Assembly (NCBI GenBank): GCA_026770025.1
Contig: JAMXDE010000011.1
Coordinates: forward strand, 1,736,001-1,800,000
Direction of reading: 5' to 3'
Length of the DNA: 64,000 nt
Origin: Craspedostauros australis
Lineage: Eukaryota > Bacillariophyta > Bacillariophyceae > Mastogloiales > Achnanthaceae
Shown: one piece after another, positions 63,523-64,000 of the stretch
Layout: each line of letters opens with the position of its first letter
Position numbering within the stretch: the stretch's first letter is position 1
Notes under the pieces: model-generated
The model's database searches: none
Seen by the model: the letters and a program-made list of their open reading frames with translations, nothing else
What the model was told of the DNA's origin: nothing
Position numbers and translations under genes: made by a program

Positions 63523-64000
63523 ATGGTGCTCAAGTTTGTAAAGTCCTTTGTGAGACGGACAAAGTACTTGGTAAGAGGAACAATATGATGGGATGCGTTC
63601 GTGCGTTCGTGCGTTGTATAACATGCACCATGCACCATGCGCTGTGGCCGATGAAGCAGATGTGTGTGGTCACGGATGTTGTGCAATGTTATGCTATGCT
63701 ATGCTATGCTATGCTGCGTACACTTGTACTCGTATGGTGCAACCAACCAGCATTCCCTCACACGCGTCGTTGCTCTTTCCCATGACTCCACCTGCTTCGA
63801 TATTGCACCATACTTACTTCGTCATCGCCGCAGTGCACACGCAAGGAAGATGATGTCGTCACAAACAACTTTCCGTCCGAGATAGAAGGCAGAGGTCCCA
63901 GCAACTCTGCGAACCGCATGCTGCTGCGGCGCAGAAAGCAGACGGCGCAGTACACAGCCGATTGCTTGGGCAGCGAGGTCATACAGCTGCGCCAAGATGA
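63523..64000 (+). CDS. 5' part of an unknown gene, two exons, runs off the right edge
   Basis: Exon 1 (63523-63570) encodes the basic start MVLKFVKSFVRRTKYL and ends at TTG|GTAAGA. A phase-0 acceptor TCGCCGCAG at 63833 joins to CTRKEDDVVTNNF and further open frame containing NRMLLRRRKQTAQYTAD, up to the window edge. An AAGCAAGCAAACAAAC-rich leader precedes the ATG. About 71 residues are visible, too few to name the family. The short first exon with good splice sites and open second exon supports a gene. Confidence 0.55.
63571..63833 (+). other. Intron of the last, truncated gene
   Basis: A 263-bp phase-0 intron with donor GTAAGA and acceptor GCCGCAG. It contains a (GCTAT)n tract near 63688-63712. 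Confidence 0.55.
63688..63712 (+). repeat. (ATGCT)n tract
   Basis: About five tandem ATGCT units inside the presumed intron. Confidence 0.8.

Overview
The window looks like nuclear DNA of a photosynthetic stramenopile (ochrophyte), most likely a diatom or close relative. Five predicted proteins begin with an ER signal peptide whose cleavage site is followed by Phe (SA-FVP, SA-FVP, VA-FIP, HS-FIP, EA-FTS). This is the bipartite targeting signal known for complex red-algal-type plastids. Genes are compact and carry zero to two GT-AG introns of about 250-390 bp, often behind CAA-rich leaders. The core genes are eukaryotic: proteasome, COP9 signalosome, tri-snRNP and mitochondrial beta-oxidation. 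Nothing prokaryotic is present. Species identity is inference.

Layout. 1-9.4 kb: a truncated membrane-protein gene, a spliced EEF2KMT-like lysine methyltransferase, a long disordered protein and an incompletely resolved membrane-protein gene. 9.4-22.3 kb: housekeeping and plastid genes (a plastid glycine-zipper/helical protein, CSN1, a small plastid membrane protein, plastid RbfA, proteasome beta-5, a class-3 lipase and a plastid fibrillin). 22.7-39.4 kb: a cytochrome P450 region with two near-identical intact copies in tandem plus a decayed third on the minus strand, and a decayed fragment plus one intact copy on the plus strand. These bracket L-galactono-1,4-lactone dehydrogenase (last step of vitamin C synthesis) and the mitochondrial trifunctional protein alpha subunit. 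40-48.3 kb: SART1/Snu66 with two Hub1-binding motifs, L-2-hydroxyglutarate dehydrogenase, L-threonine aldolase and an acidic protein of unknown function. 48.6-56.1 kb: a Ty1/copia LTR retrotransposon on the minus strand with nearly identical 713-bp LTRs and a GCACC target-site duplication. 56.7-64 kb: a plastid-targeted MutS2-like ATPase without an Smr domain, RRP7, and the 5' end of an unknown gene.

Most neighbours have unrelated jobs. The exception is the P450 family, which expanded locally by tandem and inverted duplication; its two arms enclose two mitochondrial redox/lipid genes. Whether that has functional meaning is open. Exon joins were inferred by eye from splice consensus, reading phase and family similarity. 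No tRNA, rRNA or CRISPR was found.
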